Source of the DNA: Oligoflexaceae bacterium
GTDB taxonomy: Bacteria; Bdellovibrionota_B; Oligoflexia; Oligoflexales; Oligoflexaceae
Assembly (NCBI GenBank): GCA_947474445.1
Contig: CANJJY010000267.1
Location: forward strand, 1 to 6,413
Direction of reading: 5' to 3'
Length of the DNA: 6,413 nucleotides
The first letter of the stretch is position 1. Each line of letters starts with the position of its first letter. A model generated the notes under the pieces. The model worked only from the letters and a program-made list of their open reading frames with translations, ran no database searches and had not been told where the DNA came from. Positions 6,088 through 6,413 of the stretch are shown one piece after another. The translations under genes and the position numbers were made by a program.

Positions 6088-6103
6088 TGATCGCCGATCA
6101 CTT
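6085..6103. promoter_or_regulatory. 19-base perfect palindrome, operator-like
   Basis: AAGTGATCG, one central base, then CGATCACTT form a perfect 9-1-9 dyad in the spacer between tadA and the membrane protein gene. A one-base centre prevents a full RNA hairpin and favours a binding site for a dimeric DNA-binding protein. It abuts the candidate -35 box of the membrane protein gene, so a repressor there would block transcription. The regulator cannot be named from this window. Confidence 0.5.
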
Positions 6104-6171
6104 CGAGTTCGGTCCAGTTGCCGAGGCAGAACATTAGGGCAAATTCCCTGATTTCGCCAGCGAAAGACTAT

Positions 6172-6185
6172 CGATCATAGTGATC
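6172..6185. repeat. Secondary GATCA/TGATC dyad over the tadA stop
   Basis: GATCA and TGATC (6173-6177 and 6181-6185) form a 5-base inverted repeat around TAG, overlapping the tadA stop codon. It shares CGATCA and AGTGATC with the arms of the 19-base palindrome at 6085-6103, but with the half-sites in reverse order. On the minus strand an overlapping ACTAT/ATAGT stem is followed by CTTTC, a very weak terminator at best. Confidence 0.22.
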
Positions 6186-6413
6186 CTTTTGATGCATGTG
6201 CCAATAATCTTTTTTGTTCTAGGCGCTGCGTTCGGCGTTGAACAAAGAATTGGCTGAGAAGTTGGGCTGCAGAAGGAGCGAGGCAACCCCCTTCGGCTAT
6301 ATAACGATGGTTAAGTCTTTGATCTTGATGCACGCTATAAAGAGATCCTAAGGCGCCTCCTTTGGGATCGAGAGCTCCGAAGATAACTCTCTTCAATCGA
6401 GACTGATGGATGA
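6175..6413 (-). CDS. tadA: tRNA-specific adenosine deaminase, C-terminal part (5' end outside window)
   Basis: TadA deaminates the wobble adenosine 34 to inosine in tRNA-Arg(ACG) in the cytoplasm, letting it read several arginine codons. Only the last 78 complete codons are inside the window. The visible protein begins IHQSRLKRVIFGALDPK and continues GGALGSLYS, then LNHRY and GGCLAPSAAQLLSQFFVQRR, the characteristic TadA C-terminal half: the DPKxGAxGSL loop, the LNHR motif that contacts the tRNA anticodon region, and the C-terminal helix. The zinc and catalytic motifs (HAE and PCxxC) would lie beyond base 6413, so activity cannot be judged. The TTG at 6394-6396 is an internal leucine, not a start. 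The basic tail after FFVQRR is common in the family. The gene precedes the membrane protein gene on the same strand, but the 153-base spacer with dyads argues for separate control. Confidence 0.93.
   Translation of the reverse strand, partial: IHQSRLKRVIFGALDPKGGALGSLYSVHQDQRLNHRYIAEGGCLAPSAAQLLSQFFVQRRTQRLEQKRLLAHASKGSL

Noticed and set aside
6022..6174. Possible 4.5S/SRP RNA gene or other structured RNA between tadA and the membrane protein gene
   Set aside because: SRP RNA genes sit near tadA in some bacteria, so I looked for the conserved GGAAGGAAGCAG apical region on both strands and did not find it; the two dyads are better explained as DNA sites or simple hairpins.
1..6413. Defence system, mobile element, CRISPR array or biosynthetic cluster
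   Set aside because: No transposase, integrase, toxin-antitoxin pair, spaced direct repeats or composition shift is visible; the clear genes are housekeeping enzymes, and the one unknown is a lone small membrane protein.

Overview
The window is an ordinary chromosomal housekeeping segment of a bacterium, with no mobile element, CRISPR array, phage gene or rRNA/tRNA gene that I can see. Base composition is roughly balanced (near 50% G+C by eye) and codon use looks alike from gene to gene. The gene content (a PhnP-like metallo-beta-lactamase-fold hydrolase, alanine dehydrogenase, an RlmK/RlmI-like methyltransferase, a SpoU-type methyltransferase, a THUMP methyltransferase, a cytoplasmic cyclophilin, TadA) points to a Gram-negative proteobacterium-like organism. 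A Bdellovibrionota/Oligoflexia-type genome is my best guess. That placement is an inference from the feel of the protein sequences, not something the sequence proves.

Left half, plus strand (1-3601): the 3' part of an MBL-fold hydrolase gene that begins outside the window; ald (alanine dehydrogenase, 770-1876), preceded by a small dyad and followed by a possible terminator; then a two-gene unit of RNA methyltransferase candidates, a class I RlmK/RlmI-like enzyme (1934-2791) and a SPOUT/TrmH enzyme (2816-3601), 24 bases apart.

Middle (3602-5563): a hairpin separates the SpoU gene from a converging minus-strand gene for a THUMP-domain RlmL-like methyltransferase (3653-4888). That gene diverges from a plus-strand cyclophilin gene (5030-5563) across a 141-base intergenic region holding two perfect dyads.

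Right end (5564-6413), minus strand: the 3' part of tadA (tRNA adenosine deaminase, start beyond the window), a 153-base spacer with two perfect inverted repeats, and a 120-residue four-helix membrane protein of unknown function with an excellent ribosome binding site and a good terminator.

Four of the eight genes modify, or very probably modify, RNA, and three of those are adjacent. The most interesting biology is modest: the two catalytic halves that are fused in the E. coli 23S rRNA methyltransferase RlmKL appear here as separate neighbouring genes on opposite strands, and the unknown membrane protein has an operator-like 19-base palindrome next to a possible promoter. I did not find a convincing undescribed system.
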